Shown piece by piece: positions 47,883-58,923 of a stretch of DNA of 64,000 nt. The DNA comes from Thioclava sediminum (GTDB lineage: Bacteria; Pseudomonadota; Alphaproteobacteria; Rhodobacterales; Rhodobacteraceae). Position 1 is the stretch's first letter. Each line of letters starts with the position of its first letter. The stretch lies in contig NZ_MPZV01000003.1 of the NCBI RefSeq assembly GCF_002020355.1, forward strand, positions 248,001 to 312,000. The letters run 5' to 3'. A program made the position numbers and the translations under genes. The notes beneath the pieces were generated by a model. The model ran no database searches, was not told where the DNA came from, and saw nothing but the letters and a program-made list of their open reading frames with translations.

Positions 47883-48218
47883 ATGTTCAACACCTATCTC
47901 TTCCTGCTCATAGCGGTCGCCTTCGAGACCTTCGGCTCGGCCTGTCTGCAGGCGAGCCAGCAATTCTCGCGGTTCTGGCCGACGGTGGGCGTCGCGGTGG
48001 GCTTCATCGGCGGGCTCTATTTCTTCACGCTGGTGCTGAAAGTGCTGCCGCTCGGGATCACCTATGCGCTGTGGTCCGGGATCGGCATGGTGCTGATCGC
48101 GGGCGTGGGCTGGCTGATGTTCAATCAGCGGCTGGATTTGCCCGCTCTGATCGGGATCGCGCTGATTCTGACGGGGATCATCGTGATCAACCTGTTCTCG
48201 AAATCGCATTTCCACTGA
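47883..48218 (+). CDS. SMR-family small multidrug-type transporter
   Basis: 111 residues and four helices. The membrane Glu15 (AVAFETFGS) matches the proton/substrate site of EmrE, and the helix-3 YALWSGIG segment is typical. It exports cationic compounds or metabolites such as guanidinium, depending on subfamily. ATG at 47883, 18 bp after the YitT-like gene. Confidence 0.9.
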   Translation: MFNTYLFLLIAVAFETFGSACLQASQQFSRFWPTVGVAVGFIGGLYFFTLVLKVLPLGITYALWSGIGMVLIAGVGWLMFNQRLDLPALIGIALILTGIIVINLFSKSHFH

Positions 48219-48316
48219 CGTGATGCCGCATCGCGGCGCGATTGCCGCGCTGGGGGCTAGCCGAGAGGCGATCTTTCCTTTATGGGCGGGGCAACTCAAG
48301 AACAGGACGACCTCCC

Positions 48317-50134
48317 ATGGACCTTCGCAACATTGCGATCATCGCTCACGTGGACCACGGCAAGACGACGCTCGTGGACCAGCTTCTGCGCCAATCGGGC
48401 GCTTTCCGTGAAAACCAAGCCGTCGCCGAACGCGCGATGGACAGCAACGACATCGAACGCGAACGCGGCATCACCATTCTCGCCAAGGCCACCTCGGTCG
48501 AGTGGAAAGGCACCCGCATCAACATCGTCGACACTCCCGGCCACGCCGATTTCGGCGGCGAGGTTGAGCGTATCCTGTCGATGGTAGACGGTGTAGTGCT
48601 GCTGGTGGACGCAGCCGAAGGCCCGATGCCGCAGACCAAGTTCGTGACCTCGAAGGCGCTCGCGCTCGGCCTCAAGCCGATCGTCGTGCTCAACAAGGTC
48701 GACAAGCCCGCCGCCGAGCCCGATCGCGCGCTCGACGAGGTGTTCGACCTCTTCGCGAACCTCGACGCCGATGAAGAGCAGCTTGACTTCCCGCATCTCT
48801 ACGCTTCCGGCATCGGCGGCTGGTGCGACGAAGAGCTCGACGGCCCGCGCGAGAACCTCGACGCGCTGTTCGATCTGATCCTCAAGCATGTCGAGCCGCC
48901 GAAGCAGGAATTCCGCGCCGACGAGCCCTTCCAGATGCTGGCCACCACGCTCTCGGCCGACCCGTTCATCGGGCGCATCCTCACGGGCCGCATCGAGGCG
49001 GGCACGCTGAAGGTCGGCGATCAGCTCAAGGCGCTCTCGCGCAAGGGCGACCGCATCGAAGCCTTCCGCTGCACCAAGATCCTCGCCTTCCGTGGCCTGT
49101 CGCAGCAGCCGATCGACGAAGCCGTCGCAGGCGACATCGTCACCGTCGCGGGCATGACCAAGGCGACCGTGGCCGACACGCTCTGTGCGCCCGAAGTCGA
49201 CACCCCGATCGACGCGCAGCCGATCGATCCGCCGACGATCTCGGTGACCTTCGGCATCAACGACTCGCCGCTCGCCGGTAAGGACGGCTCGAAGGTCCAG
49301 TCGCGCATCATTCGCGACCGCCTGATGAAAGAGGCCGAAACCAACGTCGCGATCCGCGTCGAGGACACCCCCGGCGGCGACGCCTTCGTGGTCTCGGGCC
49401 GCGGCGAACTTCAGATGGGCGTTCTTATCGAGAACATGCGCCGCGAAGGGTTCGAGCTGTCGATCTCGCGCCCGAAGGTGATCTTCCGCGAGGAAGACGG
49501 CCAGCGCATGGAGCCGATCGAGGAAGTCATCATCGACGTGGATGAGGAATATTCCGGCGTCGTGATCGAGAAACTGACCGGCTACCGCAAGGGCGAGCTG
49601 GCCGAGATGCGCCCGGCCGAGGGTGGCAAGACCCGCATCGTGGCCCATGTCCCCTCGCGCGGCATGATCGGCTATCAGGGCGAGTTCCTGACCGACACGC
49701 GCGGCTCGGGCGTGCTCAACCGCCTGTTCCATGGCTGGACCCCTTACAAGGGCCCGATCGACGGCCGCCGTCAGGGCGTGCTGATCTCGATGGAGAATGG
49801 CGTATCGGTCGCCTACGCGCTGTGGAACCTCGAAGAACGCGGCAAGCTGTTCATCGGCGCGCAGGAGCAGGTCTACACCGGCATGATCATCGGCGAGCAT
49901 TCGCGCGAGAACGATCTCGAAGTGAACCCGCTCAAAGGCAAGAAGCTGACCAACGTCCGCGCCTCGGGCACGGATGAAGCGGTTCGCCTGACCCCGCCGA
50001 CGCGGATGTCGCTCGAGGAAGCCATCGCCTATATCAACGATGACGAACTCGTCGAGGTCACGCCGAAATCGATCCGCCTGCGCAAACTGCACCTCGATCC
50101 GCACGAGCGTAAGCGCGCCGCGCGCGCAGCGTGA
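48317..50134 (+). CDS. typA: Ribosome-binding GTPase TypA/BipA
   Basis: 605 residues. G1 AHVDHGKTT, the switch I RERGITI, G3 DTPGHADF, G4 NKVDK, then EF-G-like domains III and V and the TypA-specific C-terminal domain. It assists 50S assembly, notably at low temperature. Start set at the ATG opening MDLRNI; the longer open frame upstream is not conserved. A terminator-like hairpin follows 50 bp after the stop. Confidence 0.97.
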   Translation: MDLRNIAIIAHVDHGKTTLVDQLLRQSGAFRENQAVAERAMDSNDIERERGITILAKATSVEWKGTRINIVDTPGHADFGGEVERILSMVDGVVLLVDAAEGPMPQTKFVTSKALALGLKPIVVLNKVDKPAAEPDRALDEVFDLFANLDADEEQLDFPHLYASGIGGWCDEELDGPRENLDALFDLILKHVEPPKQEFRADEPFQMLATTLSADPFIGRILTGRIEAGTLKVGDQLKALSRKGDRIEAFRCTKILAFRGLSQQPIDEAVAGDIVTVAGMTKATVADTLCAPEVDTPIDAQPIDPPTISVTFGINDSPLAGKDGSKVQSRIIRDRLMKEAETNVAIRVEDTPGGDAFVVSGRGELQMGVLIENMRREGFELSISRPKVIFREEDGQRMEPIEEVIIDVDEEYSGVVIEKLTGYRKGELAEMRPAEGGKTRIVAHVPSRGMIGYQGEFLTDTRGSGVLNRLFHGWTPYKGPIDGRRQGVLISMENGVSVAYALWNLEERGKLFIGAQEQVYTGMIIGEHSRENDLEVNPLKGKKLTNVRASGTDEAVRLTPPTRMSLEEAIAYINDDELVEVTPKSIRLRKLHLDPHERKRAARAA

Positions 50135-50183
50135 TCGGTTGCGGCCCGCGCCGCACCGGAACACCGCAAGCTGACGTCACGAA

Positions 50184-50216
50184 GAAGGCCCCGCGCACCC
50201 GCCGGGGCCTTCTCCA
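50184..50216 (+). terminator. Hairpin terminator after typA
   Basis: GAAGGCCCCG (50184-50193) pairs exactly with CGGGGCCTTC (50203-50212); TCTCC follows, a weak U-tract. Confidence 0.75.
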
Positions 50217-50219
50217 TGA

Positions 50220-50248
50220 TTGCACCCGCCGCTTGCGGCCTTTATAAG
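50220..50248 (+). promoter_or_regulatory. Predicted sigma-70 promoter of gyrA
   Basis: TTGCAC (50220-50225) and TATAAG (50243-50248) with a 17-bp spacer, 34 bp before the gyrA start. Confidence 0.7.
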
Positions 50249-50282
50249 GTTCCACAACAATATCTAGAATATCGAGGCGCGC

Positions 50283-53099
50283 GTGACCGACACTCCTGAA
50301 CCGCCGGAAACCGAAGAAGAAGGCCCCGGGCGGCCCGCTTATCTCGGCCCCACTGTGTCCATCGCGGACGAGATGAAAACCGCCTATCTCGATTACGCGA
50401 TGAGCGTGATCGTGAGCCGCGCGATCCCCGATCTGCGCGATGGTCTGAAGCCCGTTCACCGGCGCATTCTCTTCGCGATGCACGAGACCGGGAACACGTT
50501 CGACAAGCCCTATCGCAAATCGGCACGTCCGGTCGGCGACGTGATGGGTCAGTATCACCCTCACGGCGACGCCGCGATCTACGACGCGTTGGTGCGCATG
50601 GCGCAGCCCTTCTCGATGTCGCTGCCGCTGCTCGACGGTCAGGGCAACTTCGGCTCGATGGATGGCGATAACGCGGCAGCGATGCGCTACACCGAAGTGC
50701 GCATGGCAAAACCGGCCAATTACATTCTCGCCGATATCGAGAAAGACACGGTCGATTTCCAGGACAACTACGACGGCAAGCAGGAAGAGCCGACGGTGCT
50801 TCCGGCGCGCTTCCCGAACATGCTGGTCAACGGCGCGGGCGGTATCGCGGTCGGCATGGCGACGAACATCCCGCCGCATAACCTCGGCGAGGTCTGCGAC
50901 GCGACTCTGGCGCTGATCGACAACCCCGACATGTCGGACGAGGCGATCATGGAGATCGTCCCCGCCCCCGACTTCCCCACCGGCGGCCTGATCATGGGCC
51001 GTGGTGGCGCGCGCAAGGCTTACCTTGAAGGTCGTGGCTCGGTCATCATCCGGGCGAAGACCCGCGTGGAAGAAATCCGCAAGGACCGCTTCGCGATCGT
51101 GTTGGACGAGATTCCCTATCAGGTGAACAAGGCGGCGATGATCGAAAAGATCGCCGATCTCGTGCGCGAGAAGAAGCTCGAAGGCATCTCCAACATCGCC
51201 GATGAATCCGACCGCGTCGGTGTACGCGTCGTGATCGAGCTGAAGCGCGACGCGACCCCGGATGTGGTGCTCAACCAGCTTTTCCGCTTCACGCAGATGC
51301 AGACCTCGTTTGGCTGCAACATGCTGGCGCTGAACGGCGGCCGCCCCGAGCAGCTGACACTTCGCCAATTCCTCAGCTATTTCATCAGCTTCCGCGAGGA
51401 AGTTGTCGCGCGCCGCACCGCGTTCGAACTGCGCAAGGCGCGCGAGCGCAGCCACGTCCTGTGCGGTCTGGCCGTGGCAGTGTCGAACGTGGACGAGGTC
51501 GTGGCCACCATCCGCTCCTCGGCCGATGCGGCAGAGGCCCGCGCCCGCCTGATGGAGCGCCGCTGGCCCGCGCATGACATCGTCGAATATCTCAAGCTGA
51601 TCGACGATCCGCTGCATCCGGTCAACGACGACGGCACCTACAACCTGTCGGAAACGCAGGCCCGCGCGATCCTCGATCTGCGCCTGCAGCGTCTGACCCA
51701 GATCGGGGTGAAGGAAGTCACGGACGAACTCGCGCAACTGGCCGAGAAAATCCGCGAATACCTCGCCATCCTCGCCTCGCGCGAGCGGATCATGGCGATC
51801 ATCGCCGACGAGCTGCGCGAAGTGCGCGAGCTGTTTGCCGTGCCGCGCCGCACCGAGATCATCGACTGGGCCGGCGACATGGCCGACGAAGACCTGATCG
51901 AGCGCGAAGACATGGTCGTGACCGTCACGCAGGGCGGCTACATCAAGCGCACGCCGCTCGCCGATTTCCGTTCGCAGAAGCGCGGCGGCAAGGGGCTGTC
52001 GGGCGGCGCGCTGAAGGATGACGACACGGTCACCACGCTGTTTGTCGCCAACACCCACACGCAGCTTCTGTTCTTCACGACCGAAGGCATGGTCTACAAG
52101 ATGAAGTGCTGGCAGCTGCCGCTCGGCTCGCGCCAGTCCAAGGGCAAGGCGATCGTCAACATCCTGCCGATCCCCACCGGCGTTTCGATCGCGGCGATCA
52201 CGCCGGTCGATCGCGACGAGGCGGAATGGGACGACTTGCAGATGGTCTTCGCGACCTCCAAGGGCACCGTGCGCCGCAACCGCCTGTCGGATTTCACCAA
52301 CGTCATGCGCAACGGCAAGATCGCGATGAAATTCGAGGACGAGAACGAAGGGATGCGCCTGATCAACGCGCGCATCTGCTCCGAGGACGACGACGTGATG
52401 CTGGTCACCGCCAGCGGTCGCGCGATCCGCTTCCCGGTGCCGGAAGTGCGCGTGTTCAACTCGCGCAACTCGGTCGGTGTCCGCGGCATCAAGCTGAAGG
52501 GAGATGACGAGGTCGTCTCGATGTCGGTCATCCGCCACTTCGAGGCCACTTCGGAAGAGCGCGTGGCCTACCTCAAGCAGCGTCGCCTGATGGCGGGCGT
52601 GACCGAGGAAGAGATCGAGCCCGACGAGGACGAGGAAGCCGTGGCCGAAGGTCAGCTTTCGACCGAACGCTACGCCGAGATGTCCGCCGCCGAGGATCTG
52701 ATCCTGACGATCACCTCGAAAGGCTCGGGCAAGATCTCGTCGAGCCATGACTACCCGACCCGCGGTCGTGGCGGTCAGGGCGTGACGGCGATCGACAAGG
52801 CGATGCGGGGCGGCCCGCTTGTGGCCTCCTTCCCGGTCGAAATGAGCGATCAGATCATGCTCGCCACCTCGACGGGTCAGTCGATCCGCTGCCCGGTGGA
52901 AGACATCTCCTTCCGCTCGCGCTCTGCCGGTGGCGTGCGTGTGTTCAACACCGCCAAGGGCGAGGTCGTGGTCTCGGTCGCGCGGATCGCCGATCAGGGC
53001 GATGACGACGATCTGGACGCCGACGCCGAAGGGTCGACCGATGCGCCGGACGCGCCCGACACCTCCGAGGGTGGCGGCACGCCGGATAGCGAAAGCTGA
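50283..53099 (+). CDS. gyrA: DNA gyrase subunit A
   Basis: 938 residues. The breakage-reunion domain has the active Tyr136 in AAMRYTEVR; the C-terminal wrapping domain carries the GyrA-box-like [14 protein letters not shown] segment, and the tail is highly acidic (Asp/Glu/Pro-rich, about 45 residues). In the quinolone-resistance region HPHGD is followed by Ala97, the place of Escherichia coli Ser83, while Asp101 (Asp87) is kept. Start is a GTG at 50283; no better ATG is upstream. A strong terminator follows the gene. Confidence 0.98.
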   Translation: MTDTPEPPETEEEGPGRPAYLGPTVSIADEMKTAYLDYAMSVIVSRAIPDLRDGLKPVHRRILFAMHETGNTFDKPYRKSARPVGDVMGQYHPHGDAAIYDALVRMAQPFSMSLPLLDGQGNFGSMDGDNAAAMRYTEVRMAKPANYILADIEKDTVDFQDNYDGKQEEPTVLPARFPNMLVNGAGGIAVGMATNIPPHNLGEVCDATLALIDNPDMSDEAIMEIVPAPDFPTGGLIMGRGGARKAYLEGRGSVIIRAKTRVEEIRKDRFAIVLDEIPYQVNKAAMIEKIADLVREKKLEGISNIADESDRVGVRVVIELKRDATPDVVLNQLFRFTQMQTSFGCNMLALNGGRPEQLTLRQFLSYFISFREEVVARRTAFELRKARERSHVLCGLAVAVSNVDEVVATIRSSADAAEARARLMERRWPAHDIVEYLKLIDDPLHPVNDDGTYNLSETQARAILDLRLQRLTQIGVKEVTDELAQLAEKIREYLAILASRERIMAIIADELREVRELFAVPRRTEIIDWAGDMADEDLIEREDMVVTVTQGGYIKRTPLADFRSQKRGGKGLSGGALKDDDTVTTLFVANTHTQLLFFTTEGMVYKMKCWQLPLGSRQSKGKAIVNILPIPTGVSIAAITPVDRDEAEWDDLQMVFATSKGTVRRNRLSDFTNVMRNGKIAMKFEDENEGMRLINARICSEDDDVMLVTASGRAIRFPVPEVRVFNSRNSVGVRGIKLKGDDEVVSMSVIRHFEATSEERVAYLKQRRLMAGVTEEEIEPDEDEEAVAEGQLSTERYAEMSAAEDLILTITSKGSGKISSSHDYPTRGRGGQGVTAIDKAMRGGPLVASFPVEMSDQIMLATSTGQSIRCPVEDISFRSRSAGGVRVFNTAKGEVVVSVARIADQGDDDDLDADAEGSTDAPDAPDTSEGGGTPDSES

Positions 53100-53154
53100 T
53101 CGCGCACGGGCTGCTCCCAATTCGGAACAGCTTCACAACAAGCACTAAAATCAT

Positions 53155-53184
53155 GCCCCCGTCTGACAAGGACGGGGGCTTTTT
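53155..53184 (+). terminator. Intrinsic terminator of gyrA
   Basis: GCCCCCGTC (53155-53163) pairs with GACGGGGGC (53171-53179) and TTTTT follows. The rest of the gap to 53423 shows no gene. Confidence 0.92.
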
Positions 53185-53423
53185 CTTGTTACAGGACGGG
53201 GTCGACGTCTGGAACTTCGGCGGGCGCGTGGCGCTCTGCAAAGGCTCGAACAAGAAGCTGTTCCGCTACCCACCCACCTTCAAATTGCAGACGCGATCCG
53301 ATGTTGCGGCCCAGCCACGCGCCGGGCCGTTTCCATTTTTTCTTTTCTTCAATGTCCCTTCTGCGCGGAACCACCCCTGAAGCCACCCGTTGCGGTTGCA
53401 CTATTAGAAACAGGGAGAGTTTC

Positions 53424-55034
53424 ATGAAAGCCTTTGCAGACAGGCTCGGCCTACGAACCGACCCCACCATTTTTTTCGTATCAGCAGGCTTCACGATCCT
53501 CTTCGTGCTCGCGCTTGTCATCTTCCCCGGCCCGATTGGCGATGCGTTCGCCACGGGCCGTTCTTGGATTGTCACCAATCTCGGCTGGTTCTTCATCCTC
53601 GGCGTCAACATCTGGCTCGGGTTTCTGATCTGGGCCGCATTGTCGCGCCACGGGCATATCCGGCTGGGTCCCAAGGACAGCCGCCCCGAATACGGCAACC
53701 TGTCGTGGTTCACGATGCTCTTCGCGGGCGGCATCGGCACGGTGCTGATGTTCTGGGGCGTGGCCGAGCCGATCAGCCATTTCTCCAAGCCACCGCTGCC
53801 GGGCGTCGAGCCCTATTCCGACGAGGCCGCGAAAGACGCGATCTCTATCGCGGTCTATCACCTCGGCCTGCATACCTGGACGATCTTCACGCTGCCGGGG
53901 CTTGGCTTCGCCTATTTCATCAACCGCTACGACCTGCCGGTGCGGGTCTCTTCGGTGTTCTATCCGCTGCTGAAGGAAGGCATCAACGGGCCGATCGGCA
54001 AGGCCATCGACATCGCCTCGATCCTCGGCACGCTGTTCGGCGTCGCCGTCTCGCTCGGTCTCGGCTCCAGCCAGATCGCCGCCGGTCTGGATGCGCTTCT
54101 GGGCACCGGCGACGGCACCTTCGTCAAGATCGCGATCCTGACCGCGCTCACCGCTGTTGCGATCACCTCCATCGTGGCGGGGCTCGACAAGGGCGTGAAG
54201 CTCTTGTCGAACATCAATATCGGCATGGCCGTGGGCCTAATGGTCTTCGTGCTGATCTTCGGCTCGACCCTGTTCCTGCTGCGCGGGATCGTGCAGACCG
54301 TCGGCCTCTATCTCACCAACCTGCCGCATCTGGCCTTCTGGAACGACATGCTGGCCAACGAGAACCCCGACACGCCCGGCTGGGGCTGGCAGGGCTCGTG
54401 GACGGTGTTCTACTGGGCCTGGACGGTGACTTGGTCGCCCTTCATCGGGTTGTTCGTGGCCCGCATCTCGCGCGGCCGCACGGTGCGCGAATTCGTCTTT
54501 GGCGTGCTGCTGGCGCCCTCGCTCTTCACTCTGATCTGGTTCGCGATCTTCGGCTGGCAGGCGATGGAGTTCGACGGGATCGGCCAAGCCGCCCGCGATG
54601 CGATGGGCGATCAGGCGGGGCAATTGTCTCAGGCTGTCTCGGACAGCGTGCCGCTCGCGATGTTCGCCTTCTTTGAGCATTTCCCCTTCGTCCATATCGT
54701 TCAGGGCATCGCAGTGATCGTGGTGGCGATCTTCTTCGCGACCTCGTCCGACTCGGCCTCGCTGGTGGTCGACATGCTCTGCACCGGCACGCCGACCCCG
54801 GGCCCGGTCCATCAGCGCGTCTTCTGGGGCGCGGCTGAGGGGCTGGTCGCGGCGATGCTGATCGTGCTGGCGGGCGATGCGGGGCTGACCGCGCTGCAGC
54901 AGGTCATCACGGTCGTGGGGCTGCCGATCTTCATACTGGTATCGATGATGATCCCCTCGATCATAAAGGGCTTCGCGCTGGAAGATATCGACCACGTCTC
55001 GATCGGCAAGCGGCCCAAGCTGGACGATTTCTGA
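53424..55034 (+). CDS. BCCT-family transporter (betaine/choline/carnitine type)
   Basis: 536 residues, 12 helices. BCCT signatures: FAGGIGTVLMFWGVAEP and the helix-8 WTVFYWAWTVTWSPFIG, followed by ARISRGR. Such carriers import compatible solutes or quaternary amines with sodium or protons. Start set at the ATG opening MKAFADR with GGGAGAG before it. A 12-bp hairpin follows the stop. The substrate is not set by sequence here. Confidence 0.92.
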   Translation: MKAFADRLGLRTDPTIFFVSAGFTILFVLALVIFPGPIGDAFATGRSWIVTNLGWFFILGVNIWLGFLIWAALSRHGHIRLGPKDSRPEYGNLSWFTMLFAGGIGTVLMFWGVAEPISHFSKPPLPGVEPYSDEAAKDAISIAVYHLGLHTWTIFTLPGLGFAYFINRYDLPVRVSSVFYPLLKEGINGPIGKAIDIASILGTLFGVAVSLGLGSSQIAAGLDALLGTGDGTFVKIAILTALTAVAITSIVAGLDKGVKLLSNINIGMAVGLMVFVLIFGSTLFLLRGIVQTVGLYLTNLPHLAFWNDMLANENPDTPGWGWQGSWTVFYWAWTVTWSPFIGLFVARISRGRTVREFVFGVLLAPSLFTLIWFAIFGWQAMEFDGIGQAARDAMGDQAGQLSQAVSDSVPLAMFAFFEHFPFVHIVQGIAVIVVAIFFATSSDSASLVVDMLCTGTPTPGPVHQRVFWGAAEGLVAAMLIVLAGDAGLTALQQVITVVGLPIFILVSMMIPSIIKGFALEDIDHVSIGKRPKLDDF

Positions 55035-55063
55035 TTGCGCGATCCCGAGGGCAGACCCTATCG

Positions 55064-55095
55064 AACGGCCCGGAGTGGAAACGCTCCGGGCCGTT
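55064..55095 (+). terminator. Hairpin terminator after the BCCT gene
   Basis: AACGGCCCGGAG (55064-55075) pairs perfectly with CTCCGGGCCGTT (55084-55095). Little U-tract, but the stem is 12 bp. Confidence 0.75.
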
Positions 55096-55231
55096 AACCC
55101 ATTAGAAAGTTTAACCCTTCCTTAAGACCCACCCGCCTGCCAAAAGAGATCAAAGCCGCAGCGGAGCATGGGCCCGAAGCGCAGCCGGCGAAGTTCGGCC
55201 TTGTTCAGTTACCGCGTCACGAGGTCCGATC

Positions 55232-56008
55232 ATGCGCCACGCTCCTGTCTCTGCCCTGCGGGGCGTCGTTTTCTGTCTCGCCGCAGCCGTCAGCGCTGGC
55301 CCCGCGCTCGCCCAAAGCGCGCTCGGCTTCACCGGGGCCGAACTGACGATCGAGAACAGCACCGGCGACTTCGGAGCCGCCCGCGCCGATCTGAGTGCCG
55401 ATTTCGCCCTGACCCCGGCACATGGGCTGCAACTCGACCTCGGCGCAAACGATGCCGGGCCGCGCTGGCGCGGCGATCTGGCGGCGCATCTCTACATGGC
55501 GCCCACGGAGCGCGCCAAATACGGGCTCTTCGCCGCCGTCTCCGACACCAGCCACGCGAGCCAGACGGCCTATGCGGCAGGCGCAGAAGCGATCTGGGCT
55601 GTTGGCGCACGCGGCAGCGTCTCGGCGCGCGCCGTGCTCGGCACCGTCAAACCCGGTAGCAACGATTACGTCTTCGCGGGCCTCGCCGGACGGTGGGATA
55701 TCAGCCCGCGCACGACGCTGACCGCAGACCTTTCCGTCGTGGACATCTCCGAACTCGCCTTCAGCGCCCGCGAGACCACCGCCGCGCTCGGCATAGGCCA
55801 CCGGCTGGGCGACGGCCCCGCGACGCTCTTCACCCGCATCGAGCGCGCCCATTTCACCGGTCGCCCCGACAGCCGCGACGAGACCCGTCTCGCCCTCGGC
55901 CTCACAGTGCGCTTCGGCCCGCGCGGCCACGGCGTGCGCAACCAGAGCTTCGCGCCGATCCGCCCGCTCGACGGGCTATTTGCGCGCGGCACCTTCGCCC
56001 TGAACTGA
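55232..56008 (+). CDS. Exported protein, probable outer-membrane beta-barrel
   Basis: 258 residues. A Sec signal peptide ends near SAGPALAQ (residue 28). The mature part alternates polar and hydrophobic residues in strands separated by short turns and ends in LTVRFGPRG... and a Phe-containing C-terminus, consistent with a small barrel. No named family recognised. ATG at 55232, 224 bp after the BCCT gene. Confidence 0.65.
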   Translation: MRHAPVSALRGVVFCLAAAVSAGPALAQSALGFTGAELTIENSTGDFGAARADLSADFALTPAHGLQLDLGANDAGPRWRGDLAAHLYMAPTERAKYGLFAAVSDTSHASQTAYAAGAEAIWAVGARGSVSARAVLGTVKPGSNDYVFAGLAGRWDISPRTTLTADLSVVDISELAFSARETTAALGIGHRLGDGPATLFTRIERAHFTGRPDSRDETRLALGLTVRFGPRGHGVRNQSFAPIRPLDGLFARGTFALN

Positions 56009-56060
56009 GCAGCTGCGATCGGCCTTCCCTTTTGCCGCTTTGACCACTACATGAGCGGCC

Positions 56061-57410
56061 ATGACAGAAGAACTACATATCGTCGGCGGTGGCATGGCGG
56101 GCTCGGAAGCGGCCTGGCAAGCGGCGAATGCCGGAATCCGCGTGGTGCTGCACGAAATGAGGCCCAAGGTCGAAACCTTTGCGCACCAGACCGGCAACTA
56201 TGCCGAGATGGTCTGCTCGAACTCGTTCCGCTCGGACGATCACGAGCGCAACGCCGTGGGGCAGCTCCATTGGGAGATGGGCGCCGCGAACGGGCTGATC
56301 ATGGACACGGCGCGCAAGCATCGTCTGCCCGCAGGCGGCGCGCTGGCCGTGGACCGCGAGGCGTTTTCGCAATCCGTGACCGAGGCGCTGCGCGCCCATG
56401 AGAATATTTCCTTTACCGAGGAAGAAGTTACGGAGCTTCCTTCAAGCGGAAAATGGATCTTCGCGACCGGTCCGCTGACTTCGGAATCCCTGGGCAAAGC
56501 GATCCTGCAAGCCACCGGCGAAGAGCGTCTGGCCTTCTTCGACGCCATCGCCCCCATCGTCTATGCCGACACGATCGACATGTCCGTCGCGTGGCGTCAG
56601 TCGCGCTACGACAAGGGCGAGACCGAGGAAGAGCGCACGGCCTATATCAACTGCCCGATGACGAAGGACGAATACGAAGCCTTCATCGACGCACTTCTCG
56701 CGGCCGACAAGACCGAGTTCCACGAGGGTGAAACCGCAGGCTATTTCGACGGCTGCCTGCCGATCGAAGTGATGGCAGAACGCGGCCGCGAAACCCTGCG
56801 CCACGGGCCGATGAAGCCCGTCGGTCTGACCAACGAACACGATCCGCAGACCAAAGCCTGGGCCGTGGTGCAGCTGCGTCGCGACAATGCACTCGGCACG
56901 CTCTACAATATCGTGGGCTTCCAGACCAAGATGAAGTACGGTGCGCAAGCCGATGTTTTCCGTATGATTCCGGGACTTCAGGATGCCAAATTCGCGCGTC
57001 TCGGCGGCATCCACCGCAACACGTTCATCAACTCGCCGACGCTGCTCGATGCGCAGATGCGGCTGAAATCGCACCCGAACCTGCGCTTCGCCGGACAGAT
57101 CACCGGCGTCGAAGGCTATGTCGAGAGCGCCGCGATGGGGCTGCTGGCCGGCCGTATGGCCGCTGCCGAGCTTCAAGGCCGCGAACTGCCGCCGCCGGGA
57201 CCCGAAACCGCGATGGGGGCGTTGATCACCCACATCACCGGCGGGGCCGAGGCGAAGACATTCCAACCGATGAACGTCAATTTCGGGCTCTTCCCGCCGA
57301 TCGACGCCAAGGGCGGGCGGCGTGGCCGCAAAGACCGCTACAAGGCCTATACCGATCGCGCCAAGACGGTCTTCGGCGACTGGCTTGCGCAGCAAGGAGA
57401 GACTGTATGA
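56061..57410 (+). CDS. trmFO: FAD/folate-dependent tRNA (uracil-54-C5)-methyltransferase TrmFO
   Basis: 449 residues. The FAD-binding [13 protein letters not shown] at the N-terminus, [13 protein letters not shown]... and the C-terminal [16 protein letters not shown] are family blocks. TrmFO makes 5-methyluridine 54 in tRNA from methylenetetrahydrofolate, replacing TrmA. ATG at 56061; its stop overlaps the next start (ATGA). Confidence 0.97.
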   Translation: MTEELHIVGGGMAGSEAAWQAANAGIRVVLHEMRPKVETFAHQTGNYAEMVCSNSFRSDDHERNAVGQLHWEMGAANGLIMDTARKHRLPAGGALAVDREAFSQSVTEALRAHENISFTEEEVTELPSSGKWIFATGPLTSESLGKAILQATGEERLAFFDAIAPIVYADTIDMSVAWRQSRYDKGETEEERTAYINCPMTKDEYEAFIDALLAADKTEFHEGETAGYFDGCLPIEVMAERGRETLRHGPMKPVGLTNEHDPQTKAWAVVQLRRDNALGTLYNIVGFQTKMKYGAQADVFRMIPGLQDAKFARLGGIHRNTFINSPTLLDAQMRLKSHPNLRFAGQITGVEGYVESAAMGLLAGRMAAAELQGRELPPPGPETAMGALITHITGGAEAKTFQPMNVNFGLFPPIDAKGGRRGRKDRYKAYTDRAKTVFGDWLAQQGETV

Positions 57411-57601
57411 ATTACGTTCTGGCCCTGTTTCTGCCGCCGCTTTCTATCGTTCTGATCGGACGCATCTTCCTCGCGATCCTCGTCTTCGTGATCTGGATTC
57501 CGGCGATCATCTTCTCGGGCGGGCTGACGCATCCGATGTTCATCCTGCTCGCCTGGATCCTGATCTATCAGGCGCATGCGGATCGCCGCGCGGGCGGCTG
57601 A
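57407..57601 (+). CDS. Small two-helix membrane protein, YqaE/Pmp3-like
   Basis: 64 residues: [12 protein letters not shown] then a second hydrophobic span with [10 protein letters not shown]. The FLPP opening recalls YqaE/Pmp3, though the rest is divergent. It is coupled to trmFO by ATGA and followed by gluQRS. Confidence 0.65.
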   Translation: MNYVLALFLPPLSIVLIGRIFLAILVFVIWIPAIIFSGGLTHPMFILLAWILIYQAHADRRAGG

Positions 57602-57622
57602 TTTGGCGGGGTGCGCGCGCCG

Positions 57623-58471
57623 ATGATCACACGCTTCGCCCCCTCGCCAACGGGCCCGCTGCATCTGGGCCATGCCTATAGCGCGATCCTCGCGCATGAC
57701 ATGGCGCGCAAGGCGGGCGGCCAGTTCCTGCTGCGCATCGAAGACATCGACCAAAGCCGCGCGCGACCGCATTGGGAAGAGCAGATCTACGACGATATGC
57801 GCTGGCTTGGACTAAACTGGGACGGGCCGGTTCTGCGTCAGTCTGACCGCTTGAACGTCTATCGCGAAGCCCTTGAAAGTCTTTGGGAAAGCGACCTTCT
57901 CTTTGCCTGCACCTGCACGCGACGCGACATCGAGGCGGCAGCCTCCGCACCACAGGAAGGCGTGCAATACGGGCCCGACGGGCTGATCTATCCGGGCACC
58001 TGCCGCGAACGCGGCGCGCGAAAACCCGGGACGGCACTACCGGAAAGCGCACTACGCCTGAACATGACCCGCGCCGCCCGCGATATCCGTTTCGAGGAAA
58101 TCTGCGCGCTGCACAAAGGCACGCATGAGGTCTCCCGCGCCGATCTGATCGACAAGGTGGGCGATGTCGTGCTCGCGCGGCGCGAGATGGGCACGTCCTA
58201 TCATCTCGCAGTCGTGCTCGACGACGCCGCGCAAGGCATCACCCATGTCACCCGCGGCGCGGACCTGTTCGACGCCACGCAGATCCATGTTTTGCTTCAA
58301 GTGATACTTGAACTTCCGACGCCAACCTATTGCCATCACGAGCTAATCCGTGACGAGAACGGCAAACGCCTCGCCAAGCGCGACGACGCCCGCGCCATCG
58401 CGAAATACCGCGAGGACGGCGCGAGCCCCGACGACATTCGCCGCATGGTCGGGCTGCCCGCTTCCTCTTGA
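57623..58471 (+). CDS. gluQRS: Glutamyl-Q tRNA(Asp) synthetase
   Basis: 282 residues, a catalytic domain without an anticodon domain. The HIGH-type motif is TGPLHLGHAY, the zinc ligands are CTCTRRD with YPGTC, and the KMSKS-type motif is KRLAKRD. It adds glutamate to queuosine of tRNA(Asp). The ATG at 57623 is preferred; a GTG at 57611 has a ribosome-like site too near it. Confidence 0.94.
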   Translation: MITRFAPSPTGPLHLGHAYSAILAHDMARKAGGQFLLRIEDIDQSRARPHWEEQIYDDMRWLGLNWDGPVLRQSDRLNVYREALESLWESDLLFACTCTRRDIEAAASAPQEGVQYGPDGLIYPGTCRERGARKPGTALPESALRLNMTRAARDIRFEEICALHKGTHEVSRADLIDKVGDVVLARREMGTSYHLAVVLDDAAQGITHVTRGADLFDATQIHVLLQVILELPTPTYCHHELIRDENGKRLAKRDDARAIAKYREDGASPDDIRRMVGLPASS

Positions 58472-58493
58472 CGGAAATATCCTCCCCGAAGGG
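58462..58493. repeat. Dispersed intergenic repeat, copy 4 (diverged)
   Basis: CTTCCTCTTGACGGAAATATCC followed by CCCGAAGGG, in the gluQRS-hisI convergent gap, overlapping the gluQRS stop region. Shorter and more diverged than the other copies. Confidence 0.4.
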
Positions 58494-58499
58494 CCGCTC

Positions 58500-58862
58500 T
58501 CAATCTTCCATCGGCGTGAGGATTTCAACCTCCTCGCCATCGCGGATCGCGGTGTAGAAGCACGACCTGCGATTGGTGTGGCAGGCCGGGCCTTCCTGTT
58601 CGACCAGCACCAGCAGCGCGTCGCGGTCGCAATCGACCCGCATCTCGCGCAGGCGCTGCACATGACCCGAGGTCTCGCCCTTCACCCAGAACGATTTCCG
58701 CGAGCGCGACCAATAGGTTACGCGCCCTGTTTCAAGTGTCTTCGCGACGCTTTCCGCGTTCATCCATGCCATCATCAGGATATCGCCCGAGAGCGCATCC
58801 TGCGCGATCGCGGGGATCAAACCGTTGGCGTCATAGGTCAAGCTGGCGGGATCGAATGGCAT
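58500..58862 (-). CDS. hisI: Phosphoribosyl-AMP cyclohydrolase
   Basis: 120 residues, the separate HisI form without HisE. Metal ligands lie in [13 protein letters not shown]-like and CHTNRRSCF segments (Cys and His pattern intact). It opens the adenine ring of phosphoribosyl-AMP in histidine synthesis. Divergent from the scaffold-protein gene at 58924. Confidence 0.95.
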   Translation of the reverse strand: MPFDPASLTYDANGLIPAIAQDALSGDILMMAWMNAESVAKTLETGRVTYWSRSRKSFWVKGETSGHVQRLREMRVDCDRDALLVLVEQEGPACHTNRRSCFYTAIRDGEEVEILTPMED

Positions 58863-58923
58863 CGGCTCTTTCCTTCCTGTGGCTTAGGTCCTATCTACGC
58901 CGGACGGGCCGAAGGGGAAAGAG

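Noticed and set aside
50058-53120. 1020-codon open frame antisense to gyrA
   Set aside because: High GC keeps antisense frames open; it has no recognisable domain and gyrA is certain.
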